Origin: Olavius algarvensis Delta 4 endosymbiont
GTDB lineage: Bacteria > Desulfobacterota > Desulfobacteria > Desulfobacterales > CAJINA01
DNA: 64,000 nt
Direction of reading: 5' to 3'
NCBI GenBank assembly: GCA_905176665.1
Contig: CAJINA010000240.1
Span: 1 to 64,000 of the forward strand
A program made the translations under genes and the position numbers. The notes beneath the pieces are model-generated. The model made no database searches. It saw only the letters and a list, made by a program, of their open reading frames with translations, and was not told where the DNA came from. Below, piece by piece: positions 43,222 to 54,300 of the stretch. Each line of letters starts with the position of its first letter. The first letter of the stretch is position 1.

Positions 43222-43755
43222 ATGCAAAACGAAGTGATGTTTGCCGGGTTTGGCGGACAGGGAATTTTACTCAGTGCCAAAATTCTCGCGAACGCGGCTA
43301 TGGAACAGGGTTTTGAAGTGGCGTGGGTCCCCTCCTACGGGCCCGAGATGCGCGGAGGGACCGCCTACTGCACCGTGGTGGTCAGTGATCGCCCCATCGG
43401 GTCTCCGATCATACGCAATCCCCGGCACCTGGTGGCCATGAACCGGCCGTCTCTGGAGAAGTTCGCCCCGGTGATCCAGCCGGGCGGGGTGATCCTCGTG
43501 AACAGCACCCTGATCAGCGTGCCGGCTGGCCGGGACGATGTGGACGAACTGCGGGTGCCGGTCAACGATATTGCCAAGGAACTCGGCAATGTCCGGTCGG
43601 CCAATATCATAGCCCTGTCGGCCTTTGCGGCCCGCAGCAAAATCGTCGATTTTGAGATGATCCGCAATTGTGTCGAAGCGGAATTTTCCAAAAAACCCAA
43701 ACTGATTCCACTGAATCTCGAAGCAGTTGCGGCCGGGGCAAAGGCCGCCCAATAA
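43222..43755 (+). CDS. korC: 2-oxoacid:ferredoxin oxidoreductase gamma subunit
   Basis: 177 residues, single gamma (catalytic) domain. MFAGFGGQGILLSAKILANA and VAWVPSYGPEMRGGTAYCTVV are the CoA/substrate-side motifs of the family, and NIIALSAFAARS follows. It completes korDABC; the same four-gene order occurs in many strict anaerobes. Confidence 0.93.
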   Translation: MQNEVMFAGFGGQGILLSAKILANAAMEQGFEVAWVPSYGPEMRGGTAYCTVVVSDRPIGSPIIRNPRHLVAMNRPSLEKFAPVIQPGGVILVNSTLISVPAGRDDVDELRVPVNDIAKELGNVRSANIIALSAFAARSKIVDFEMIRNCVEAEFSKKPKLIPLNLEAVAAGAKAAQ

Positions 43756-43833
43756 GGGATGGTCTTGCGGTGCCACCATCGAGAATGTTGGTGTGCATTG
43801 GTATCTCTCTAATACCATACTTTTAATACCCTT

Positions 43834-44000
43834 TTTCTCGCGCAGGGGCGCAGAGACGCAGGGGAAACCATTGATTTTTTCGGTTTCGGTCTCCGACGGC
43901 TAAAACCTAAAAGCCCCTTTTTTTGTTTGGTTTTCGCGCGATAGCGCGCCTAATTTCTGTGTTCTGGTCTTCTCGGCGCCTTTGCGTCTCCGCGCGATGA
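43834..44000. repeat. Family F repeat (CGCAGAGACGCAG palindrome)
   Basis: Left arm TTCTCGCGCAGGGGCGCAGA..GACGCAGGGG and right arm CTCGGCGCCTTTGCGTCTCC..GCGCGAT are inverted. An internal palindrome GCGCGATAGCGCGC (about 43937-43950) lies before the right arm. A second copy with the same layout is at 61152-61306. This word is common in intergenic DNA of Desulfobacterota and some other phyla. It fills the korC-cmk gap. Confidence 0.75.
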
Positions 44001-44048
44001 AATGATTTTGGTTTGTGGTCTTTAAACACATAGTCTTAAATTATATCA

Positions 44049-44714
44049 ATGAAACCATTACTGATCACCATCGACGGCCCGGCCGGGGCAGGTAAAACAA
44101 CGGTGAGCCGGGCCCTGGCCGACCGGTTGGGCTTTCGGTATATCGATACCGGGGCACTGTACCGGGCCGTTGCGCTGCAGGCCCTGGCAGCCGGAGTCGA
44201 TTCGCAAGACGATCCCGGTCTGGAGGCTTTGTGCGCCCGACTGGCCCTGCGTTTTGAACGCCTGGCGGATGGGGTGCACCTTCTGGCCAATGGCGAAGAC
44301 ATCTCCGGGCGGATCCGCACCCCGGAGGTGACCATGAAAGCCTCGGCCGTGTCTGCCCGACCGGTGGTCCGGCAGTTTCTGCTGAAGGTGCAGAAAGACC
44401 TCGGCCGTGAAAAATCCGCCGTGTTCGAAGGCCGGGACATGGGCACCGTGGTTTTTCCGGATGCAGATGTTAAGTTTTTTCTAAATGCAAGTACGGAAGC
44501 CCGGGCGCAGCGACGTTTTGCGGAACTGTCTGATGATGCCGGCCAAACCCTGGACGATGTTACCCGGGATATGCGCAAACGCGATAAGGATGACAGTTCC
44601 CGGAATTTGGCCCCCCTGAAACCTGCTCCGGATGCCATGCGGATCGATTCCACCCGGCTTTCGATCGAGGCGGTCTTGGAAATTATGCTGGCCCGAATCG
44701 AGAAAGTCGGATAG
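44049..44714 (+). CDS. cmk: Cytidylate kinase
   Basis: 221 residues. P-loop ITIDGPAGAGKTTVSRAL, substrate motif FRYIDTGALYRAVAL, KSAVFEGRDMGTVVFPDADV and the C-terminal RDKDDSSRNLAPLKPAPDAM are all typical of the CMP kinase that phosphorylates CMP and dCMP. It precedes rpsA, the classic cmk-rpsA order, but here a palindromic repeat and a terminator separate them, so rpsA has its own promoter. Confidence 0.97.
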   Translation: MKPLLITIDGPAGAGKTTVSRALADRLGFRYIDTGALYRAVALQALAAGVDSQDDPGLEALCARLALRFERLADGVHLLANGEDISGRIRTPEVTMKASAVSARPVVRQFLLKVQKDLGREKSAVFEGRDMGTVVFPDADVKFFLNASTEARAQRRFAELSDDAGQTLDDVTRDMRKRDKDDSSRNLAPLKPAPDAMRIDSTRLSIEAVLEIMLARIEKVG

Positions 44715-44718
44715 AAGC

Positions 44719-44880
44719 GGTTTCAAAACCTCCCCTCGGGTCAAATCTCGGTGTTTGGCGTTCGATTCAAATCCTCGAAATACTGAAAGTGTTTGCCACG
44801 ATGGGCATTGGCTTCGCTGGCACCTCCGGTTTGAACCTCACGGCCGCCTTGAACTTGAGCCCGAATGAAGTTTTGAAACC
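44719..44880 (+). repeat. Family A palindromic element, copy A8 (expanded loop)
   Basis: Outer arms GGTTTCAAAAC and GTTTTGAAACC; a TCAAATCTCGGTGTTTGGCG hairpin; core AATCCTCGAAATACT as usual. The apical loop is enlarged by TGCCA..TGGCA holding CACGATGGGCATTGGCTTCGC, a module also in copy A3. CACCTCCGGTTTGAACC and CGGCCGCCTTG follow. It starts 4 bp after the cmk stop. Confidence 0.8.
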
Positions 44881-44930
44881 ACTGCTAAACATCTAAAAAC
44901 ACAATATTATAAGTTTTGGTGGATCTATCG

Positions 44931-44964
44931 AACCCTGCTCGGTTGAGCGGGGTTTCATTTTTTT
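44931..44964 (+). terminator. Rho-independent terminator downstream of cmk
   Basis: AACCCTGCTC / GAGCGGGGTT stem (one T-G wobble) with a GGTT loop and a seven-T tail. It separates cmk and A8 from rpsA. Confidence 0.9.
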
Positions 44965-45075
44965 AAAAATATTTTGTCTTAACCATTGAATTTTCAAATT
45001 TAGTCTGGTACGTAGACCCGTTATGCCGATGAACAAATTCGGCAAAAAAAATAGGCCAAGGGGGACACTCGTTTA

Positions 45076-47166
45076 ATGGAAAATTTAGAACAAAACAATT
45101 CAACAGAAGAAGTAGAACAGGAAGAGATGGAAGACGCGGCCGTACAGAACGATCAGGCGGACATGCCCGAGGAAGAAGAAGAGAGCATGGAGAGCCTGAT
45201 GGAGATGTATGAAGAGAGCTTCAAGCGATTTGCCGAAGGTGAAGTCGTCACCGGCAAAATTATTTCCGTCGACAAGGACTATGTACTGGTGGATATCGGC
45301 TACAAGTCCGAAGGACAGATCCGAATTAACGAATTCCGCAATGATGAAGGCGAAATCGAGGCCAATCTGGATGATTCCGTCGAGGTCATGGTGGAATGGT
45401 GGGACGACGAGAATGAAGTGGTGGTTCTGTCCAAGGAAAAGGCTGCCAAAGTCAAGGTCTGGGAAGCCATCAAGGTGGCTTACGATGCCGACGACAAGGT
45501 GGAAGGCGTCATTACCTCGCGGGTCAAAGGCGGTTTTTCGGTGGACATCGGCGTGCAGGCGTTCCTGCCCGGTTCACAGGCCGATCTGCGGCCCATCCGC
45601 AACCTGGACGAGATGGTCGGCCAGACCTTCGAATTCAAAATTCTTAAATATAACCGCAAGCGGTCCAACATCGTGCTGTCCCGCCGGGTCATCCTGGAAA
45701 AAGAGCGGGAATCCAAAAGAGCCGCTACCCTGGCTTCCATCCACGAGGGCAAGGAAGTGCAGGGGGTGGTCAAAAACATCACCGAATACGGTGTGTTTGT
45801 GGACCTGGGCGGCGTAGACGGGCTTTTGCATATCACGGACATCTCCTGGGGTCGGGTAAAGCACCCGTCCGAACTGTTCACCATAGGTGATGAGATAACC
45901 GTGAAGATCCTCAACCTGGACCTTGAGAAAGAGCGCGTTTCGCTCGGCATGAAACAGTTGACTGAGGATCCCTGGTCAACGGCCGCCGAAAGATACCCGA
46001 TCGAATCCCGGATCACCGGGAAAATTGTCAGCCTTACTGATTACGGGGCATTCGTGGAGCTCGAAGAGGGCATCGAAGGGCTCATCCACGTCTCCGAAAT
46101 GTCCTGGACCCGCAAGGTTCGGCATCCTTCCAAGATTGTATCCGTGGGTGAAGAGGTGGAGGCCATCGTCCTGGACATCAAACCGGACAACCGGCGTATC
46201 TCGCTGGGAATGAAACAGGTTGCCCCGAACCCGTGGGATGTGATCAGTGAGAAATACCCCATCGGCACGACCATTGAAGGTAAAATCAAGAACATTACCG
46301 ATTTTGGTATTTTCATTGGCATCGACGAAGGTATCGACGGCCTGGTCCACATCTCTGACATTTCCTGGACCAAACGCATCAAGCATCCTTCCGAGGTCTA
46401 CAAGAAGGGCGAGGTCATTCAGGCCATCGTCCTGGATATCGAAAAAGCCAATGAACGCTTTTCACTGGGCATCAAGCACCTGACCGAAGATCCGTGGAAA
46501 ACGGTAGCCCAGCGCTATGAAGTCGGCAAGGAGATTACCGGAACCATTACCAACCTGACCGATTTCGGCGTTTTCGTTGAATTGGAAGAGGGGATTGAAG
46601 GCCTGGTGCATGTGTCGGAAATCAGCAAGGAGAAGATCAAGACCCCGGTTGGCATGTACAACGTGGGCGATCTTATTACCGCCCGGGTGATGAACATCAA
46701 CAGCGACGAGAGACGCATTGGTCTCTCCATCAAGCGCCTGGATATGGAAGATGATCAGACCCTGCTCAGCGAGTACGTCAACAACATGAAGCCGGCAACT
46801 TCCACCTTCGGTGAGATCCTGCGCGAGAACCTGCAGGGCAAACTGGGCGAATCCGCGACCCCGGAAGAGGGCGACGCAGACGCAAGCACCGCCGCCGCCG
46901 ACACGGAAGCTGAATCAGCCGCGCCGGTAGATGCACAGCCGGCCGCTGAAGCCGAAACTCCGGTTGCTGAAGATGACGCCGCTGAAGAAAAACCGGCCGC
47001 TGAAGCCGAAACTCCGGCTGCTGAAGATGATGCCGCTGAAGAAAAACCGGCCGCTGAAGCCGAAACTCCGGCTGCTGAAGCTGATGCCGCTGAAGAAAAA
47101 CCGGCCGCTGAAGCCGAAACTCCGGCTGCTGAAGATGATGCGGCTAAAGGAAAACCAGCCGAATAG
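45076..47166 (+). CDS. rpsA: 30S ribosomal protein S1
   Basis: 696 residues, longer than the usual 550-580. An acidic N-terminus (1-50) precedes six S1 RNA-binding domains, seen as repeated GxV..ITDYGAFVEL..EGLIHVSEMSW..-type units (for example LTDYGAFVELEEGIEGLIHV, ITDFGIFIGIDEGIDGLVHI, LTDFGVFVELEEGIEGLVHV). The last 75 residues are four 18-residue Ala/Glu/Pro repeats plus a short tail, absent from typical S1. It recruits mRNA to the 30S subunit. The start has a GGGGGA ribosome site upstream. Confidence 0.96.
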   Translation: MENLEQNNSTEEVEQEEMEDAAVQNDQADMPEEEEESMESLMEMYEESFKRFAEGEVVTGKIISVDKDYVLVDIGYKSEGQIRINEFRNDEGEIEANLDDSVEVMVEWWDDENEVVVLSKEKAAKVKVWEAIKVAYDADDKVEGVITSRVKGGFSVDIGVQAFLPGSQADLRPIRNLDEMVGQTFEFKILKYNRKRSNIVLSRRVILEKERESKRAATLASIHEGKEVQGVVKNITEYGVFVDLGGVDGLLHITDISWGRVKHPSELFTIGDEITVKILNLDLEKERVSLGMKQLTEDPWSTAAERYPIESRITGKIVSLTDYGAFVELEEGIEGLIHVSEMSWTRKVRHPSKIVSVGEEVEAIVLDIKPDNRRISLGMKQVAPNPWDVISEKYPIGTTIEGKIKNITDFGIFIGIDEGIDGLVHISDISWTKRIKHPSEVYKKGEVIQAIVLDIEKANERFSLGIKHLTEDPWKTVAQRYEVGKEITGTITNLTDFGVFVELEEGIEGLVHVSEISKEKIKTPVGMYNVGDLITARVMNINSDERRIGLSIKRLDMEDDQTLLSEYVNNMKPATSTFGEILRENLQGKLGESATPEEGDADASTAAADTEAESAAPVDAQPAAEAETPVAEDDAAEEKPAAEAETPAAEDDAAEEKPAAEAETPAAEADAAEEKPAAEAETPAAEDDAAKGKPAE
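46942..47157 (+). repeat. Four 54-bp tandem repeats inside rpsA
   Basis: Four units of 54 bp encode AAEAETPAAEDDAAEEKP with single changes (V for A in unit 1, A for D in unit 3, KGKP at the end of unit 4). The DNA is almost identical between units, implying recent expansion and the chance of copy-number change between strains. Confidence 0.92.
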
Positions 47167-47191
47167 CTGGATTTAGAAGCATACGCACAAG

Positions 47192-47230
47192 CAGGCTGGC
47201 GGTACTTGTTACCACCAGCCTGTTTTTTTT
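47192..47230 (+). terminator. Rho-independent terminator of rpsA
   Basis: CAGGCTGG-c-GGTA / TACC-a-CCAGCCTG stem with a short loop and eight T residues, 25 bp after the rpsA stop. Confidence 0.92.
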
Positions 47231-47344
47231 GCGGTTGACCCCGTCTTGCAGGGCGCTTCGTTTTTCGCCGGGAGTACGTGGCCTGGTAATTAAAACTTGA
47301 ATCCGTAACGGATGTGTTTATACTGAGGTTGACTGTCACCTTTT

Positions 47345-47580
47345 AGGGGCTGTTTCTAAATTGTCTTTTGGCCCAATCTCGACGTTGGGCGTTCGGTTTC
47401 GGTACGGAGTGCCGGTTTTCAAGCCGCAGGCGCAACCGTAAGCGCTATCCTCGAAATACTTGAGTATTCCTCCGGTTGCGACCCACAATCGGGGAATACA
47501 ACAGCGGGAAGTCCCGCAACGCGGGGAAACCTCTTGGCCGCCGCACCTTGAACCAAAATCCTAATATAGAAACAGCCCCT
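47345..47580 (+). repeat. Family A palindromic element, copy A9
   Basis: The longest copy (236 bp). Outer arms AGGGGCTGTTTCTAAAT / ATATAGAAACAGCCCCT; side hairpin GCCCAATCTCGACGTTGGGC; core ATCCTCGAAATACT ... AGTATTCCTCCGG; CCCGCAACGCGGGG. It also carries the 26-bp CCGGTTTTCAAGCC..GCGCAACC module that copy A7 lacks and copy A5 has. It ends 23 bp before the sppA start, so it is in that gene's leader or promoter. Confidence 0.85.
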
Positions 47581-47603
47581 AGCTTAAATGGAGCTATCCA
47601 CGC

Positions 47604-48500
47604 ATGTTTTCCCGTCGACATCCTTATCTATTCTTCCTCATGGTGTCTGCAACCATTGCAGCCGTTACCACCCTGGGCCTGACCAGCCTGCTCATGCTGG
47701 GCGGCGAGCGGGCCGAATTTGACTTTGGCGAAAAAGTCGGGGTCGTGGAGGTAACCGGGATGATTGTCGATGCGCGCGATACCATCGACCAGATCAAGCA
47801 GCTGCGCGAGGATGACACCATCAAGGCCATTGTGGTCCGTATCGATTCCCCCGGTGGGGCCGTGGCGCCTTCCCAGGAGATTTACCGCGAGATCAGAAAG
47901 ACGGCGTCCCAGAAAAAAGTAGTCGCCTCCATGGGGGCGGTGGCCGCTTCCGGGGGGTATTATATCGCTGCCGCCGCGGATGGCATCATTGCCAGCCCGG
48001 GGACGATTACCGGCAGTATCGGTGTTATCATGGCTTACACCAACTACCGGGCGCTGCTGGACAAGATCGGCCTGGTGCCCGTGGTGGTGAAAAGTGGAGC
48101 CTACAAAGACACCGGTTCCCCGGTTCGGGAAATGACGGTGGAGGAAAGAGAATTTTTAGAAAGCCTTACCGATAAAATCCACCAGCAGTTCATCCAGGAT
48201 ATCGTGGCTGGGCGTCAAATGGATCCGGAAAAGGTCAGTCAGCTGGCTGACGGCAGAATTTATACCGGCGAGGAATCCAAAGCCCTGGGACTGGTCGACC
48301 GGATCGGCAATATCGAAGATGCCATCGAGTGGGCCGGCCGGATGGGCGGCATTGAAGGCCAGGTTTCCGCGGTTTACGTCGGTGAGGACGAGTTCTCCCT
48401 GCTGGATTATTTGTTGGGCACCTCTTTGAAAACCTACCTGGTGCGTCTTTTGAAAGGGGAATTGGCAGCTGAGGCGGTTTATCGACCCAGTAATGGTTGA
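47604..48500 (+). CDS. sppA: Signal peptide peptidase SppA (short form)
   Basis: 298 residues with an N-terminal membrane anchor (about 8-32). The S49 peptidase domain has VVRIDSPGGAVAPSQEIYRE, the nucleophile Ser in GAVAASGGYYIAAAAD, SPGTITGSIGVIM and the catalytic Lys in VVKSGAYKDTGSP. It degrades cleaved signal peptides in the membrane, as a self-assembled ring in short forms. Frames extended upstream run into repeat A9 and are not used. Confidence 0.95.
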   Translation: MFSRRHPYLFFLMVSATIAAVTTLGLTSLLMLGGERAEFDFGEKVGVVEVTGMIVDARDTIDQIKQLREDDTIKAIVVRIDSPGGAVAPSQEIYREIRKTASQKKVVASMGAVAASGGYYIAAAADGIIASPGTITGSIGVIMAYTNYRALLDKIGLVPVVVKSGAYKDTGSPVREMTVEEREFLESLTDKIHQQFIQDIVAGRQMDPEKVSQLADGRIYTGEESKALGLVDRIGNIEDAIEWAGRMGGIEGQVSAVYVGEDEFSLLDYLLGTSLKTYLVRLLKGELAAEAVYRPSNG

Positions 48501-48711
48501 TTTTCCTGAGTACTCAGTTCGACCAGCTTGCGATTGGCGTTCGAAAACGAATTTCAACCATCCAGCCGGGACTGTCCAATATCCAGTGTGGTGGCGCTGT
48601 GCGGCGCTATCCTAATTTATCAAAATGACCGCATACCATCCATGGGCGTTGGAAATCGAATGTTGGCCATTGGAGATTGAGTTTTTAGGTGGGGTTCTAT
48701 TCAGATAGCTT

Positions 48712-49323
48712 CTAATATTTGAAGATGCTCACATCCCCAACCCCTTCCCTGATGATCTCCGGTGTATCGTCAATGATGGAGACGACGCTCGAGGGCTGAC
48801 CCGGTACGGCCCCTCCATCAATCACCGCATCCAGGCGGGTGTCGAAATATTCGTTGATCAGCGAAGCATCATAAAAGATAGCGCCCGCGGCATCCTTGGC
48901 GCTGGTGGAGATGATCGGGTTGCCCAGCGCTTCCACGAGCGCCATGCAGATCCGGTTGTCCGGCACCCGGATGCCGGCGGTTTTGCGTTTGGTCAGCATG
49001 ATTTTGGGAACCAGTTTGGATCCGGGCAGGACAAAGGTGTATGGTCCGGGCAGCAGGCGCCGCATGTTATTGTAGGCGTAGTTGGTTACCTTGGCATAGT
49101 GGCTGATATTTTTCAGGCTGGAGCAGATGAAACTAAAGGGCTTTTTTTTGTCCCGTTGCCGCAGCTGGTAGATACGCTCGATGGCTTTCTTGTTCAGGAT
49201 GTCGCACCCGATGCCGTAGTAGCTGTCGGTCGGGTAGGCAATGATACCCCCCCGACGCAAAAGCTGCACAACCTGATCGATCAGGCGTTGCTGCGGATTG
49301 TTGGGATTTATATCAAGTAACAT
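48712..49323 (-). CDS. Sua5/YciO/YrdC-family protein
   Basis: 203 residues of the YrdC fold. IAYPTDSYYGIGCDILNKKA, RQRDKKKPFSFICSSLKNIS, GPYTFVLPGSK, KRKTAGIRVPDN and ALGNPIISTSAKDAAG are present. True TsaC/Sua5 makes threonylcarbamoyl-AMP for the t6A modification of tRNA; the wording here is closer to the YciO branch, whose role is less certain. It is divergent from guaB. Confidence 0.85.
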   Translation of the reverse strand: MLLDINPNNPQQRLIDQVVQLLRRGGIIAYPTDSYYGIGCDILNKKAIERIYQLRQRDKKKPFSFICSSLKNISHYAKVTNYAYNNMRRLLPGPYTFVLPGSKLVPKIMLTKRKTAGIRVPDNRICMALVEALGNPIISTSAKDAAGAIFYDASLINEYFDTRLDAVIDGGAVPGQPSSVVSIIDDTPEIIREGVGDVSIFKY

Positions 49324-49346
49324 CTTTTACACCAACCTGTAGTATA

Positions 49347-49462
49347 AGCTGCCTCAAAAAAGTCTTTCGGCCCAATCTCGGTATTGGGCGCCAATTTGGC
49401 GAGTAAATCACCTCCGTTAGAAATGTTACCGGAAAGAACCGAAATCCATTTTTGAGATAGCT
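49347..49462 (+). repeat. Family A palindromic element, copy A10 (core decayed)
   Basis: Outer arms AGCTGCCTCAAAAA and ATTTTTGAGATAGCT and the side hairpin GCCCAATCTCGGTATTGGGC are intact, but the core is reduced to a short CACCTCCGTTAG remnant. It shows that arms and side hairpin can persist when the core is lost. It lies in the Sua5-guaB divergent gap, which otherwise holds the guaB leader. Confidence 0.7.
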
Positions 49463-49541
49463 CCTATTCCATCCAAATGCCAGGATGCCACACTTACGCC
49501 ATTTATTTTGTTATTTCAATGGTATTTATGCGTCCAAATAA

Positions 49542-51212
<1,671 letters not shown>

Positions 51213-51213
51213 T

Positions 51214-51358
51214 CGTTTCCCGCTGGAAAGCGCATCTTTTGGCCCAGGGCGGCGTTCTCGCTTCTTTTCAATCCTCGACGTAGTCGGACGACGCCTCCGG
51301 TTGAAAAGAATGCTGCGGCCTTGCCATGAATCAAAAGATGCCCTTTCCAGCAGAAAAC
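51214..51358 (+). repeat. Family A palindromic element, copy A11
   Basis: Outer arms GTTT.CCGCTGGAAAG..CATCTTTTG and CAAAAGATG..CTTTCCAGC..AAAAC pair over about 27 bp; inner stem CTTTTCAA/TTGAAAAG; variant core ATCCTCGACGTAGT ... ACGACGCCTCCGG. It starts immediately after the guaB stop and ends 38 bp before dnaE. Confidence 0.85.
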
Positions 51359-51396
51359 GGTAACAGAATTATCCCGAAAGCATCTGGATCCCTTCA

Positions 51397-54300
51397 ATGA
51401 CCAGTTCAACATCCTCATTCGTACACCTGCATGTACACACCCAGTACAGCCTGTTAGACGGTGCCATCCGGCTGGGCCCGCTGCTCCAGAGGGTTCGCGA
51501 ATACGGTATGGATTCCGTGGCGATTACCGATCACGGGACCATGTTCGGTACGGTCGAGTTCTATGAAAAAGCCCTCAAAGCCGGGATCAAACCCATTATC
51601 GGTTGTGAATGTTATGTGGCGCCCCGCCGGATGGCGGACAAGACCAGCCAGGACGCGCGGGCCCTTAACCACCTGGTGCTGCTCGTTGAAAATCAGACCG
51701 GATACCAGAACCTGTGCAAACTGGCTACAGCTGCCCAACTGGAAGGTTTCTATTACAAGCCGCGGATAGATACTGAGATATTGCAGGCGCACAGCGAAGG
51801 GCTGATTGCCCTGTCGGCTTGCCTGCATGGCAAAATCCCTCGTCTGATCATCGATAATGCCATCGAGAAGGCGGATGAAGCTGCCCGCTGGTATCAGCAG
51901 ATTTTCGGTGAAGGCAATTTCTTTCTGGAAGTTCAGAACAACGGCATCGATATCCAGGAAAAGGTGAATGCAGCGCTTCGTGAAATGAGTGCCCGACTTT
52001 CCATACCGCTGGTAGCCAGCAATGACTGCCACTACCTCGATCAGGCGGATGCGCGCGCCCATGAGGTCCTGCTGTGTGTCCAGACCGGTAAAACCATGAA
52101 CGACCCGGGTCGCTTCAAATTCAGAACGGACCAGCTCTATTTCAAAGCACCCGCGGATATGGCGGCCTCTTTCAGCGACTACCCCGGCGCGCTGGCCAAT
52201 ACGGTCGACATTGCCGCCCGCTGTCAAATCGAGTTTGATTTCAACACCTACCACTTTCCCAAGTTCGAGGCTGATTCCGAGCAAACCGCGGAACAGCTTT
52301 TCGAAGATCGGTCCCGGGCCGGATTCGAAAAGATCCTGATAAATATCAAGGCCAATAATCCGAATATCGATGAAAAAACGTACCGGGAACGCCTGGACTA
52401 CGAAATCAAGGTGATCAACGACATGGGGTTTCCCGGTTACTTTCTCATCGTGGCCGATTTTATTAAATTCGGCAAAGAGAACGGGGTGCCCATCGGACCG
52501 GGCCGGGGATCGGCGGCCGGCAGCATCGTAGCCTATTCACTGGGCATTACCGATCTCGATCCCATCGAACACGGTCTGATTTTTGAAAGGTTCCTGAACC
52601 CGGCCCGCATCAGCATGCCGGATATCGATGTGGACTTTTGCATCAACGGCCGCGAAAAGGTGTTCAAGTATGTGGTGGACCGCTACGGCGGGGGTGATTA
52701 CGTGGCCCAGATCATCACCTTTGGGAAACTGAAAACCCGGGCGGTGCTCCGCGACGTCGGCCGGGCTCTGGACATTCCCCTGGCCGAAGTGGATGTGATC
52801 GCCAAACTGGTGCCGGACGTCCTCAATATCAGCCTGGATGAAGCCCTGGACCAGGAGCCCAAGCTGGCCCGCATGGCAGCCGAAAATCCGGCGGTCAATG
52901 AGCTGATCACCATCTGCCGTACTCTGGAAGGGCTGCCGCGCCACGCCTCCACCCATGCCGCCGGGGTGGTGATCGGTGACCGGCCGCTGGTGGAGTACCT
53001 GCCGCTGTATCGCGGTAAAAAGGGCGAAGTCGTCACCCAGCTCGACATGAAGCGGGTGGAACAGATAGGTCTGGTCAAGTTCGATTTCCTGGGGCTGCGC
53101 AACCTGACCGTCATCGATAAAACCCTGGACCTGATTGTGGCCCAGGGCAAGACGCCGCCGGACATCAGCAATCTGGATTTTACCGATGCCGGGACCTACG
53201 AATTGCTCTGCGCCGGAGACACGACCGGTGTCTTTCAATTGGAAAGCTCCGGGATGAAGGACTTGCTGGTCCGTTTGAAGCCGAACAGCTTCGGGGACGT
53301 GACAGCCCTGGTGGCACTTTACCGCCCCGGCCCCATGGGCAGCGGGATGGTGGATGACTTTGTCGAGCGCAAGCACGGCCGCCGGGCGGTCGAATATGAT
53401 CTGCCCGAACTCGCGCCCATCCTCGAGGAGACCTACGGCGTTATTCTCTACCAGGAACAGGTCATGAAAATCGCCGGCGCCCTGGCCAGCTACTCCATGG
53501 CCGAAGCAGACGGGCTGCGCAAGGCCATGGGCAAAAAAATCGTCGAAAAGATGGCCGAGCACCGCCAGCGTTTTATAGATGGTGCCGTAGCCAACAACGC
53601 CCCGGCCGATACCGCCAAGAAGATTTTCGACCTGATGGAAAAGTTCGGTGGTTACGGTTTCAATAAGTCGCATAGCGCCGCCTACGCGCTCATCGCCTTC
53701 CAGACGGCGTACCTCAAGGCCCACTTCCCGGTCGAGTTTATGGCCGCCCTGCTGACCAGTGAAATGCACTCTATTGACGGCGTGGTGAAATTCATCGCCG
53801 AATGCCGGAGCCACGACATCGAGGTTCTGCCGCCGGATATCAACACCAGCGGTCTGGAGTTCAGCGTGCACGACGGAAAAATCCGTTTTGGTCTGGTAGC
53901 CGTGAAGAATGTCGGTGAAGGGGCCATCGAGTCGATCCTGGAAGTCCGGGCAGAGGGCGGTGTTTTTAATTCGCTGTTCGAGTTCTGCGAGCGGGTCGAC
54001 CTGCGCAAGGTCAACAAACGCGTTATTGAAAGCCTCATCCGCTGCGGGGCCTTCGATTCTACCGGCGCACCCCGGGCCCGAATGATGGCAGCCCTTGAAG
54101 ATGCCCTGGAATACGGGCAGCTGGTCCAGAAAAAGAAAATGGATCCCCAGATGGGGTTGTTCGACCTGGGCGGCGGTGATGAAGAGCCGATCAACCGGCC
54201 GACCATGCCCGAAATCACCGAATGGGAAGAAAAGCAGCTGCTGGCCTTTGAGAAGGAATCCTTGGGGTTTTACATCACCGGCCACCCGCTCTCCCGGTTT

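Noticed and set aside
47476-47682. Small plus-strand ORF upstream of sppA
   Set aside because: It is repeat A9 sequence read in frame, and overlaps the true sppA start in another frame.
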